This document shows, piece by piece, positions 1 to 6,990 of a stretch of DNA of 19,377 bases. Origin of the DNA: Saprospiraceae bacterium UBA6168 (GTDB lineage Bacteria; Bacteroidota; Bacteroidia; Chitinophagales; Saprospiraceae); the NCBI GenBank assembly GCA_002435785.1, contig DIUC01000026.1, positions 1 through 19,377 of the forward strand. Direction: 5' to 3'. A model generated the notes under the pieces. That model was given only the letters and a program-made list of their open reading frames with translations. It did not search any database and was not told where the DNA came from. Numbering within the stretch: the stretch's first letter is position 1; each line of letters starts with the position of its first letter. The position numbers and the translations under genes were made by a program.

Positions 1-297
1 CTCATAAAAGTGTACAGTAGCGTACGCAATTGGCAATCCTTTGCTTATTCTATTTGACAAAATTAAATTGTCAAACCAATCATGTGCCCATTCGCATTCT
101 TGCCCTACAGAGCAGAAGTATCCCACTTTTTTATCGAGACATGCTCGTGCGACCTTTTCAAGTAATTCCTCATTTTTATCGTTGACTATTGGCAATACCA
201 GCCAGTTTTCATGTGGTAATTGATCAGCCCAATCACGAGTTCGATGTACCGAGATGTAGTAAATCTTCCTTTCGTTTGCTTGTCCTATTTCTTCCAT
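1..297 (-). CDS. Partial hypothetical protein, runs off the left edge
   Basis: An open frame reads on the minus strand from an ATG at 297 to the window edge, giving 99 codons with no stop. It begins MEEIGQANERKIYYISVHRT and contains a Trp- and Cys-rich stretch with GQECEWAHDWFDN near residues 69-81. No signal peptide or membrane segment is visible, so it looks cytoplasmic. The start lies 16 bp after the stop of the multiheme cytochrome gene on the same strand, so the two could be co-transcribed. I do not recognise the family with certainty; the pattern of a short strand followed by G-x-E-C-x-x-x-H-D faintly recalls small DUF7684-type proteins, but this is memory, not a match. The C-terminus is missing, so no function is proposed. 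Confidence 0.6.
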   Translation of the reverse strand, partial: MEEIGQANERKIYYISVHRTRDWADQLPHENWLVLPIVNDKNEELLEKVARACLDKKVGYFCSVGQECEWAHDWFDNLILSNRISKGLPIAYATVHFYE

Positions 298-313
298 TTA
301 TTGTGGTAAAAAT

Positions 314-2164
314 TCACTTATGACACACCACACACTCAAAACTCACCATCCGATACTGCACCAACACCACCCCATCCACCACCTTCGGCACATGGCATTT
401 CTCGCAGGCCACCTCGGCGTGTTTGCCTTCCAGCTTGAACCTCGTTTTGTCGTGGTCGAAATCCTTCATCGCCCAGCCGTCGAAACTGTGACAGCGGGCA
501 CAGTCGGTTACGCCGTTCTTTTCGAACTGGCTACCGTGGCTGTGCTCGTGGCAGTCGGCGCAAGTGGCGGGTAAGCCCGCAAACTTCCGTTGCGGCGGCT
601 CATCGTCGCTGAGGTGGCAGGCCCGACAGTCCCGAAGCTGGTGCTTGCCCTGAAGCTGGAACTTCGTTTTCGAGTGGTCAAAACGGTTGCTGGAAGCCGA
701 CCATGAGTCGGTCTGGTGGCAGGTCTGGCAGTCCTGATTGGGATACCAAGTTGCAGCAATTTCGTTGGCTTTTTTGTGGATGTCGTCGTGGCAGTCCACA
801 CAGCGCTCCCCGATGTTGCGGAAGCGCCATTTTTCCTGTTTAAGGTGGCAGGCGAAACAAGGCGTCGCCACGTGCGCCCCATCGAGCGGGAACCTGGTCA
901 GGGCGTGCTGTTCCAAGCTGAATGTGCTGCCCGCAAAGCCGTCTGTGGTGTGGCAGTCGGCACAGTCGGGTGGCCCACCCCCTTTAGGAGGCAGGGGGGC
1001 AAACTGCCCCTCGTGGTAGTCGGAGTGGCAAGCAGCGCAGGTGTTGTGCGGCAGCGGGTCGGTGAGGTTATCGGAGGTGTGGCATTTTTTGCAGTCCACG
1101 GCAGTGTGTTTTCCCTGCAATTCGAAGCCCGTGAGGGCGTGGTTGAAATCGTCGAGGTTGCTGGCGGCCACCTTCGTGAACGAGGATTCCGAGTGACAGC
1201 CAGCGCAGTCTCCACCAAATTTTCCCTCGTGCGGATCTTTGTGGCAGGTGGCGCATTCGTTGGTTTTCACACCGAGCCTATCTTGAAAAACATTCTGTGG
1301 TGTAGCGGCGTCCATCTTGTGGCAGTCCCGGCAGTCCACTTGTTTGTGCTTGCCCTTCAGCGGGAAATTGGTCTTGCCGTGGTTGAACTTGCTGAGGCTG
1401 GTGGTGGATGCGAAGGACTGCTCATTGTGGCATTGCTTGCAGTCGGTGCCGAGGCGGTTGCGGTGCGGGTCGTCGTGGCAGGCGTTGCAATTTTTGAACG
1501 GTACATCGGCGAAGTGCTGGAAATCCTTGCCGTTTTTCACCTCCATCTTGTGGCATTCCTTGCAGTCCACGGTTTTGTGCTTGCCAACCAACGCAAAATC
1601 AGCTTTGTCGTGGTTAAACTTGGTGGCGGGCTTGAAGTCCTCGGTCGTGTGGCATTTGGCGCAGTCGTTCGCCATTGTTTTCTGGTGGTAATCTTCGTGG
1701 CAATCGAGGCATTTTTGGCCGAGGCCGAGGTAGGTGTCTTTCTTTTTTTTGAGGTTCGGGTCGTCCACGTAGTCGGGCTTGTGGCATTCCCGACAGTCAA
1801 TCTTTTTGTGCGCCCCGGTGAGTTCGTAGCCCGCCAACTTGTGGTCGAATTTTTTTTCATCGAACCTGACCATCTCGAATTTGCGGCCGTGGTGCTCGCT
1901 GTGGCAGCTTGCACATTCCTTGCCCCTCACATCCTTCGAGACGTGGTAGCCCGTACGTTTGTCCACCCGGCTCTTGATTTCTTTGTGGCAGGCGAGGCAT
2001 TTGGTATTGGAAACCTTGTCGCCGAGGTCGTGGCACTGGGTGCAGTTGGACATGCCCTCCAGCTTGGCGTGTGCGGTGGAGAGGTCGCCAGGGGAGAGTT
2101 GGGCGGCGGCCCTGCTGGTGAGCAGGGCGAGGAAAAAAATGCTATGTAAAATGCGGTGTTTCAA
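314..2164 (-). CDS. Periplasmic 23-heme c-type cytochrome
   Basis: The 616-residue product starts with a signal peptide (MKHRILHSIFFLALLTSRAAAQ), so it is exported to the periplasm or outer surface. It has 23 CXXCH heme c attachment motifs and almost no other domain. After three leading hemes, a triheme unit repeats: F-[ND]-H-x-x-T-x-F-x-L-x-G-K-H-x-x-V-D-C-x-x-C-H, then CxxCHxDxH, then DCxxCH. Seven copies of the lead segment are visible and the last unit ends after two hemes at the C-terminus (CVVCHK). The extra His residues in the FNH, GKH and DxH positions are natural distal ligands, so most hemes could be bis-His and act as an electron wire. The start codon is TTG; no in-frame ATG gives a signal peptide. 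Transcribed in the same direction as the flavoprotein and membrane heme-b genes upstream, from which it is separated by a plus-strand gene. The electron donor and acceptor cannot be read from sequence. Confidence 0.93.
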   Translation of the reverse strand: MKHRILHSIFFLALLTSRAAAQLSPGDLSTAHAKLEGMSNCTQCHDLGDKVSNTKCLACHKEIKSRVDKRTGYHVSKDVRGKECASCHSEHHGRKFEMVRFDEKKFDHKLAGYELTGAHKKIDCRECHKPDYVDDPNLKKKKDTYLGLGQKCLDCHEDYHQKTMANDCAKCHTTEDFKPATKFNHDKADFALVGKHKTVDCKECHKMEVKNGKDFQHFADVPFKNCNACHDDPHRNRLGTDCKQCHNEQSFASTTSLSKFNHGKTNFPLKGKHKQVDCRDCHKMDAATPQNVFQDRLGVKTNECATCHKDPHEGKFGGDCAGCHSESSFTKVAASNLDDFNHALTGFELQGKHTAVDCKKCHTSDNLTDPLPHNTCAACHSDYHEGQFAPLPPKGGGPPDCADCHTTDGFAGSTFSLEQHALTRFPLDGAHVATPCFACHLKQEKWRFRNIGERCVDCHDDIHKKANEIAATWYPNQDCQTCHQTDSWSASSNRFDHSKTKFQLQGKHQLRDCRACHLSDDEPPQRKFAGLPATCADCHEHSHGSQFEKNGVTDCARCHSFDGWAMKDFDHDKTRFKLEGKHAEVACEKCHVPKVVDGVVLVQYRMVSFECVVCHK

Positions 2165-2179
2165 GTCAATTTTGCGATG

Positions 2180-2194
2180 TACCCGAACCGGGTA
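2180..2194. repeat. Short palindrome in divergent intergenic region
   Basis: TACCCG (2180-2185) and CGGGTA (2189-2194) form 6-bp arms around AAC. It lies between the divergent starts of the 23-heme cytochrome gene (TTG at 2164) and the Uma2 gene (ATG at 2249). It could be an operator or a small hairpin in the 5' leader of either transcript. At this length chance is also possible. Confidence 0.3.
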
Positions 2195-2248
2195 GGTGTT
2201 AAAATGTTTGCCTAAAAAACCTTAGATTTGTTTTCAAAATCATTCCGA

Positions 2249-2911
2249 ATGGATTTGTCCGTTGAAAAAATAATGAAAAGCTCCGGGGCTGTCCTGTTTT
2301 ACCAGAAAATGCGGACTGCCCTCGAAGAGGAGGCCCGCCGCCGGGAGGAGTTTCGGGAATGGCTCACGGAAGACGTCAAGGCCGAGTTCATCAACGGCGA
2401 AATCGTCATGCACTCGCCCGTGAAGCGGGGACATTATTTGTCAAGCAACAACCTCAATGTTTTGATAAAGACCTTTGTTTACATCAAAAAAATGGGAACG
2501 GTTGCTGTCGAAAAAGCCCTCATTGCCCTCACACGCAACGATTACGAACCCGATATCAGCTTCTGGTCGAATGAAAAAGCCGCCACTTTTGACGACGAAA
2601 CCATGCTGCACCCGCCACCTGATTTTGTGGTGGAAGTCCTCTCTCCAAGCACCAAGCACAACGATAGAAAAATCAAATTCGACGACTACGCGCTGCACGG
2701 CATCCGGGAATATTGGATTATTGACCCCGTGAAGCAGTCGGTCGAGCAATTTGCGCTCTTGGTGCCTGAGGACACAACTTACCTTCCCTACGGGAAATTT
2801 TTCCCCGGTGATTTCATCAAAAGCATCGTGTTGCCTGAGTTTGAAATTCCTGTTGCTGCCATTTTTGATGAAAAAGCCAACTTTGAGGCTTTGAAAATCT
2901 TGATGGGATAA
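2249..2911 (+). CDS. Uma2 family (DUF820-type) PD-(D/E)XK-like protein
   Basis: The product of about 220 residues has the hallmarks of the Uma2 family: YEPDISFW in the first half, PDFVVEVLSPST in the middle, and DRKIKFDDYALHGIREYWII followed by DP. These carry the acidic and Lys/Glu residues of a restriction-endonuclease-like core (D in PDIS, E in VEVLS, K in DRKIK). Family members are predicted nucleases of unknown target, often present in many copies in Bacteroidota and cyanobacteria. The ATG at 2249 is chosen over a TTG at 2228; a third in-frame ATG lies at 2273. The stop is 1 bp from the stop of the convergent flavoprotein gene, and the gene faces against its redox neighbours, so it looks like an independent or inserted unit. 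No partner gene for a toxin-antitoxin or restriction system is adjacent. Confidence 0.85.
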   Translation: MDLSVEKIMKSSGAVLFYQKMRTALEEEARRREEFREWLTEDVKAEFINGEIVMHSPVKRGHYLSSNNLNVLIKTFVYIKKMGTVAVEKALIALTRNDYEPDISFWSNEKAATFDDETMLHPPPDFVVEVLSPSTKHNDRKIKFDDYALHGIREYWIIDPVKQSVEQFALLVPEDTTYLPYGKFFPGDFIKSIVLPEFEIPVAAIFDEKANFEALKILMG

Positions 2912-2912
2912 T

Positions 2913-4241
2913 TCATCTGTGCTTCTTCACCGTGTACCCAAACCGCTTCGTAATCTCCACCCCCGTTTTTTGCAAGAATTGCGTTGGCAACTCGCCCCCG
3001 GCAAAGATATACACTAGGTCGTTGGGCAATGCCTGTTGGCCGCCGTTTCCTTCCAGCGCCAGCTCTATCAGTTCCTGGTCAATTTTCACGAGGTTTGATT
3101 TCAGCTTCACATCTATTTTGCCTTCGGCAACAGCGGCTTCCAGCTTCTCCCGGTTCTTCGGCTTCACCCGGCTGAAGGCATCACTGCGGTAACTGAGCAC
3201 CACCTTGTTTTGCTCCGAGAGTGAGAGCGCCGCCTCGATGGCCGAGTCGCCGCCGCCCACCACCACCACGTTTTTGCCAATGACATTCTCAGGCTCCAAT
3301 AGGCGGTAGGCCACCTTCTCCAGCCCCTCGCCGGGCACGCCGAGCTTGCGGGGGCTGCCCCGCCGACCGATGGCCAGCAGCACGGTTTTGGCCTCCATTT
3401 CCTCGCCCTTTGCTGTCACTATCTTGAAAATATCGCCAACAAGCTGGATGCTCTCCACTTTCGTGTGCTCACGGATGGTGATGTCATTTTTCGTCAACGC
3501 CTCGTTCCAGAGGGTCAGCAGTTCGGCCTTGCTGGTGTCGAAGAGCTTCACTTTTCCGTACTGCGGCAGGTTCATCGGGGCGGTCATCACGATTTTGGAG
3601 CGGGGAAAATTAAAGACCGTGCCGCCCAAAGAATCCTGCTCTACCGTCAGGAAATTCAAGCCATGTTTTTTGGCGGTCAGCGAAGCAGAAATGCCCGCCG
3701 GGCCTGCGCCAATGATGACCACATCATAGCAGTCGCCGCCTTTTTTCGACAGGGCTTGCGCAATGCAGTTCATGGCCTGTTCGCCCTGTTCCACGCTGTT
3801 TTTTATCAAACCCATGCCGCCGAGCTCCCCAGCGATGTAAATGCCCGGCACGTTGGTTTCAAAACTCTCGCTGACGTGCGGCAGGTCAACGCCCCGCTTC
3901 TCCGTGCCGATGACCAACGAAATCGCCTCCACCGGACAGGCATGAAAACAAGCCCCGTGGCCAACGCACTCCGCCGCATTGATTAGCGTTGCTTGGCCAT
4001 GTACGATGCCGATGATGTCCTTCTCCGGGCAAGCATCCACGCAAGCGCCACTCTTAATGCAAGTGCCGAGGTCAATGACCGGGTGCAGCGAGACCGGCTC
4101 GTGCAGCCCGACGATTTTGGCGATTTCTATCTTGGCAGCCGTATTGTCCGAGGTCTTTTTTTCCTTTTTCAAGTAAAAATAAATGACCACGAAGCAGAAC
4201 AAGGCAACAGCGCCGTAGATGATGATTTGTTCGAGCAACAT
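2913..4241 (-). CDS. Membrane-anchored ferredoxin/FAD/NAD(P) oxidoreductase
   Basis: The 442-residue product starts at MLLEQIIIYG with one membrane helix (about residues 5-24) followed by KKEKK, which puts the rest in the cytoplasm by the positive-inside rule. Residues 55-110 form a ferredoxin-like domain with CIKSGACVDACP (61-72) and CVGHGACFHACP (92-103); the usual second Cys is Ser64 and His95. Residues 173-442 are a thioredoxin-reductase-like fold with the FAD motif GAGPAG (178-183) and the nucleotide motif GGGDSA (329-334). It has no CxxC redox disulfide, so it is not a thioredoxin reductase. The segment around VPGIYIAGELGG (132-142), normally the C-terminal FAD-contact part of this fold, sits before the first FAD motif, suggesting circular permutation. 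An upstream in-frame ATG at 4316 is rejected because the extra 25 residues are encoded by an inverted repeat. It follows the heme-b gene by 62 bp and probably exchanges electrons between NAD(P)H and that partner (inference). Confidence 0.88.
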   Translation of the reverse strand: MLLEQIIIYGAVALFCFVVIYFYLKKEKKTSDNTAAKIEIAKIVGLHEPVSLHPVIDLGTCIKSGACVDACPEKDIIGIVHGQATLINAAECVGHGACFHACPVEAISLVIGTEKRGVDLPHVSESFETNVPGIYIAGELGGMGLIKNSVEQGEQAMNCIAQALSKKGGDCYDVVIIGAGPAGISASLTAKKHGLNFLTVEQDSLGGTVFNFPRSKIVMTAPMNLPQYGKVKLFDTSKAELLTLWNEALTKNDITIREHTKVESIQLVGDIFKIVTAKGEEMEAKTVLLAIGRRGSPRKLGVPGEGLEKVAYRLLEPENVIGKNVVVVGGGDSAIEAALSLSEQNKVVLSYRSDAFSRVKPKNREKLEAAVAEGKIDVKLKSNLVKIDQELIELALEGNGGQQALPNDLVYIFAGGELPTQFLQKTGVEITKRFGYTVKKHR

Positions 4242-4253
4242 AAAAAGAATTGG

Positions 4254-4306
4254 TGACCTCACCCCCGGCCCCTCTCCTGCGAGGAGAGGGGCCGGGGGTG
4301 AGGTCA
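4254..4306. repeat. Perfect 25-bp inverted repeat (REP/MITE-like)
   Basis: Arms 4254-4278 and 4282-4306 are exact reverse complements around a 3-nt loop GCG. The arms are C/G-rich (TGACCTCACCCCCGGCCCCT and on). The right arm covers the stop codon of the heme-b gene (4304-4306) and the element fills most of the 62 bp before the flavoprotein start. Translated, it gives SPPAPLLAGEGPGVRS, a peptide of a type I know as a common annotation artefact from dispersed intergenic repeats in many bacterial genomes. In RNA it would form a very stable hairpin, possibly limiting read-through or protecting transcript ends. It has no T-tract on the minus strand. Confidence 0.9.
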
Positions 4307-5173
4307 AAATATCCACCGATACCCGAACGCCAGCGTCACGCCGACGTGGATAACCATGATAATCAGCATAATGAGCGCAAATGGCAAATGCGCCACGTGC
4401 CAGTATTTGAACAGCTTTTGCATGGTGGCCAGCCGTTCGATACGGTTGTTGAGCGACAGCTCGTTGTCCACCAGCTTGGTCACTTTTCGCACATCGGGAC
4501 TGGCGAGGCCATTTTCCCGAAGGGTGGTTTTTACTTGCTTTAGCGTCTTTTTGTCTTCCAAATATTTGTTGAACATGCTTGATACCACGTTTGCCCCAAA
4601 TTTTTGGCGGTTGACGTCAACTGCGGCCAACACCAACTGGTAGCTATCATCATTTAGCCGGTACGAACCTTTCAGCAGCTCGCCAAGGTTGGCTTTCAGG
4701 CCCTTTACCTCGTTCAGGCTCAACTCCCGCCCCTCGATGGTGCGGGGGATTTGCACATAAATGAACCTACCGATGACCCCGCTCGCCACCACCGCCACCA
4801 TGCTCCAAAAGCTGATGGAAACGATGCCGCCGAACTTGAAGGCGGTGTGGAAAAGTATCATCACTGGCCCCAGGCTGCACAGGAAAATATGGAACTCCAA
4901 CCAGTATTTGAGCCTGCCGAACCTTGCAAGAAATTTGTATTTCTTCTTGGCCATGTAGCCGAATACCCCGATGATAATCAGCAAAGTACCAACAATGCCC
5001 AGCCCATGTCCGAAGGCGCCGCTCGGCTTGAACCAGTTGTGGTCAGGATGGTAAAAACGCTCTTCGATGGGCGTGCTGTAATACGGAACGCCCTTGTACA
5101 GCAGGAACAAAAAGGTGAGGGCAACGATGCTCGCCAGCGTGGTGATGTATATTCGATGAGCCAGTTGGGACAT
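4304..5173 (-). CDS. Ferric-reductase-like di-heme b membrane protein
   Basis: The 289-residue product has five predicted membrane helices at about 8-26, 54-75, 92-112, 118-140 and 259-281. Two helices each carry a His pair 14 residues apart: His95/His109 and His262/His276. This is the spacing used by ferric reductases and NADPH oxidases to hold two stacked b hemes across the membrane. His56 in GHGLG at the start of helix 2 and His259 are further candidates. Between helices 4 and 5 is a hydrophilic loop of about 110 residues, predicted cytoplasmic, with no recognised domain. The flavin/NAD(P) part of a reductase is missing from this chain but is supplied by the next gene, 62 bp downstream. 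The frame is open upstream to 5782, but MSQLAHRIYI at 5173 directly precedes the first helix. Exact family name unknown to me; the heme-binding role is inferred from His spacing. Confidence 0.78.
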   Translation of the reverse strand: MSQLAHRIYITTLASIVALTFLFLLYKGVPYYSTPIEERFYHPDHNWFKPSGAFGHGLGIVGTLLIIIGVFGYMAKKKYKFLARFGRLKYWLEFHIFLCSLGPVMILFHTAFKFGGIVSISFWSMVAVVASGVIGRFIYVQIPRTIEGRELSLNEVKGLKANLGELLKGSYRLNDDSYQLVLAAVDVNRQKFGANVVSSMFNKYLEDKKTLKQVKTTLRENGLASPDVRKVTKLVDNELSLNNRIERLATMQKLFKYWHVAHLPFALIMLIIMVIHVGVTLAFGYRWIF

Positions 5174-5509
5174 TTTACAAAAACTTTTGGGGCTAAATAT
5201 ACAGGCCGACTGAGAAACCAACCGCTGCCAAAAGTCACCGTAATACTGAATCGGCAAAAAGACTTGCTGATTGGGCATAATATGCATAATGTCGCTACAA
5301 AAAATCTTCACAAAGCTGTTGGAAAATTCATAGATGCCCCTCACTTTGGGATTTCGAGCTAAATCAAAGAATGGTTGCCTGATGGAAAAAAAACGGGCTG
5401 CAAAAAGCTCGAAGATGGCGATTGGCGTTAAACCCAGCTCCGTGACTAACATCACTTGGCAGCTCGAATTATCCACCTTATTTTGCCTCCTCAAATGGCA
5501 AAACCATAC
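5174..5509. other. Divergent intergenic region, heme-b gene / porin gene
   Basis: These 336 bp hold no convincing gene, although frames stay open on both strands. Visible elements are a CRP-like palindrome (5442-5455), a weak -7-like box TATTTTG (5479-5485) ahead of the porin, and an 11-bp palindrome GCATA-A-TATGC at 5275-5285. No clear minus-strand promoter for the heme-b gene was found. Confidence 0.6.
5442..5455. promoter_or_regulatory. Candidate Crp/Fnr-type operator
   Basis: GTGA-CTAACA-TCAC is a perfect palindrome of the GTGA-N6-TCAC core used by CRP proteins. It is 54 bp upstream of the porin ATG at 5510 and just upstream of the weak -7-like box at 5479-5485, a position suited to an activator. 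A Crp/Fnr-family gene lies at 8602-9222 in the same cluster. Whether that protein reads this motif is not known. Confidence 0.35.
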
Positions 5510-6799
5510 ATGAAAATTGGATTCCTCCTTCTCCTCGGCCTCCTCCTTGCTGGGAAGATGTCGGCGCAAACGGACATTGCGCAAGCACCTGTTTTGCAGC
5601 GCTGGTTGCCGAAAAACAGCCGCTATATGCCAGAGGTCAAGGCATTCATACAGCTTTGGGGCATCTATTCCACGGGCATGAAGGTGTACAACGCCAACAG
5701 CGGCCAGTACGAAGCCGTTGACGACCGCTTCAACGTTTCCTTTCGGCGGGCAAGGTTGGCTTTTGCTGGCGAACCTTACCAAAATCTGAAGTACAATGTC
5801 GTCTTATTTTACGACCAAGCTGGTCGTGACGCCCTCACCAGTGGCGTCGGTGCTGTCAACAGGGCCGACCCCGCAGTGGGCATGTGGGATGCTTTTGTGC
5901 AATGGAAGATTTCCAAAAACGAAAGCCTGAACCTGGTCGGGGGCTGGTTCCGACCACAGATGCAGCGGGAAAGCATCACTTCAGGTTGGGCTTCCACTTC
6001 CTTCGAGAAGTCCATGTCGCAGAACTATCTGCGCACCCACCTTGTCGGGACTGGCCCAGGACGGGCAGCAGGGCTGAACTTGGGCGGCCTTTTGACCAAA
6101 AACAAAATCTCGCTGAACTACAATTTGGGTATTTTCAACCCCATAACCGCTTCATTGTCAGGCACTTCGGTTGGGAAAAAATATGCCCCACTGCTGGTTG
6201 GACGCACCTCGCTATCGCTGGGCGACCCTGAATTTCAGAAGTACGGCATCAGCTACGACATCAATTTTTTCAACAAAAGGAAGGGTGTTTCGCTTGACCT
6301 CAACGTTGCCCGTCAGGGCGAAACCGAACAGTTCCAATCCTCCACCGCCTTCGGGCCGGGGCTGCTCCTCAACTGGGGGCCGCTCAACCTTGATAGTGAG
6401 TGGATGTTCATGGAAAGAGAGGGTAGGGACAGCCTTGGCACCTTCTCCGCCAATAAAGGCGCAGGCCATATTCGCCTCGGCATCAACCTACCAACGGGGA
6501 GGTTCGTGCTGGAACCCGTTTTCATGGTGATGAAATTCAAAGGAGAAATGAGCGCAAATGGCCAAGCAGATGCGTCGCAACTAAAGATGTCGTCGGGCGA
6601 GGAAACGACCTTCGATGCTGGCGTGAACTGGTACCTCGATGGCAAGAACCTCAAGCTGGCGCTCCACTACACTTGGCGCAACGGCGATGCTGGGGCAGCG
6701 GGCGATGGTTCACAAGTCAATGCTTTTTTCAACCAACCCGGCGTGGGTGCCATACGGCGTGGCAACTGGCTTGGCTTGGGGCTGAACGCTATTTTTTAA
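5510..6799 (+). CDS. Outer-membrane porin, phosphate-selective porin O/P-like
   Basis: The 429-residue product starts with a signal peptide (MKIGFLLLLGLLLAGKMSAQ) and continues as alternating short beta strands and turns up to a C-terminal aromatic residue (GLGLNAIF), typical of an outer-membrane barrel. The early stretch FNVSFRRARLAFAGEPYQNL and the later GGWFRPQMQRESITS resemble the OprO/OprP porin family. The many Arg/Lys in the putative pore strands suggest anion preference, which would fit entry of thiosulfate, sulfite or phosphate; this is inference. ATGs at 5456 and 5495 are also in frame; 5510 is chosen because it gives a classic signal peptide start. It is divergent from the redox genes and precedes the sulfur genes by 191 bp, so it may be expressed with either set. 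Confidence 0.85.
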   Translation: MKIGFLLLLGLLLAGKMSAQTDIAQAPVLQRWLPKNSRYMPEVKAFIQLWGIYSTGMKVYNANSGQYEAVDDRFNVSFRRARLAFAGEPYQNLKYNVVLFYDQAGRDALTSGVGAVNRADPAVGMWDAFVQWKISKNESLNLVGGWFRPQMQRESITSGWASTSFEKSMSQNYLRTHLVGTGPGRAAGLNLGGLLTKNKISLNYNLGIFNPITASLSGTSVGKKYAPLLVGRTSLSLGDPEFQKYGISYDINFFNKRKGVSLDLNVARQGETEQFQSSTAFGPGLLLNWGPLNLDSEWMFMEREGRDSLGTFSANKGAGHIRLGINLPTGRFVLEPVFMVMKFKGEMSANGQADASQLKMSSGEETTFDAGVNWYLDGKNLKLALHYTWRNGDAGAAGDGSQVNAFFNQPGVGAIRRGNWLGLGLNAIF

Positions 6800-6990
6800 T
6801 CGAAAAATTCATTGAAATTGAAAGCTTTAATCACATTTGCTGGATTGTTTTCGGTTTTGTTGCTGGCGCAATGTACCAGCTAACAACAAAGGTCGGTGGG
6901 GTCTTTCCGAAGAGCCACTTACTGGAGGCCACTGAACTCAGGCAAACCAATGATGTCAAACCTGATTTTTTCAAACTCAAAATATTCAAA

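Noticed and set aside
961..1020. G/C-rich APLPPKGGGPP segment in the cytochrome as an inserted mobile repeat
   Set aside because: It has only a 6-bp inverted repeat, and another heme spacer in the same protein is about as long without such sequence, so natural spacer variation is enough.
716..2149. 477-codon open frame on the plus strand across the cytochrome gene
   Set aside because: It is antisense to the 23-heme cytochrome. The repeated CXXCH codons on the other strand keep this frame free of stops; its product is Val/Ala/Phe-rich with no domain.
4242..4316. 25-codon N-terminal extension of the flavoprotein
   Set aside because: It is the translation of a perfect inverted repeat; the start at 4241 directly precedes the membrane anchor.
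5366..5494. Frame-open upstream starts for the porin (5456, 5495)
   Set aside because: They place extra polar residues ahead of a typical signal peptide, which begins cleanly at 5510.
5174..5782. 203-codon N-terminal extension of the heme-b membrane protein
   Set aside because: The extension overlaps the divergent promoter region and the 5' end of the porin gene, has no domain, and the membrane protein has a natural start at 5173.
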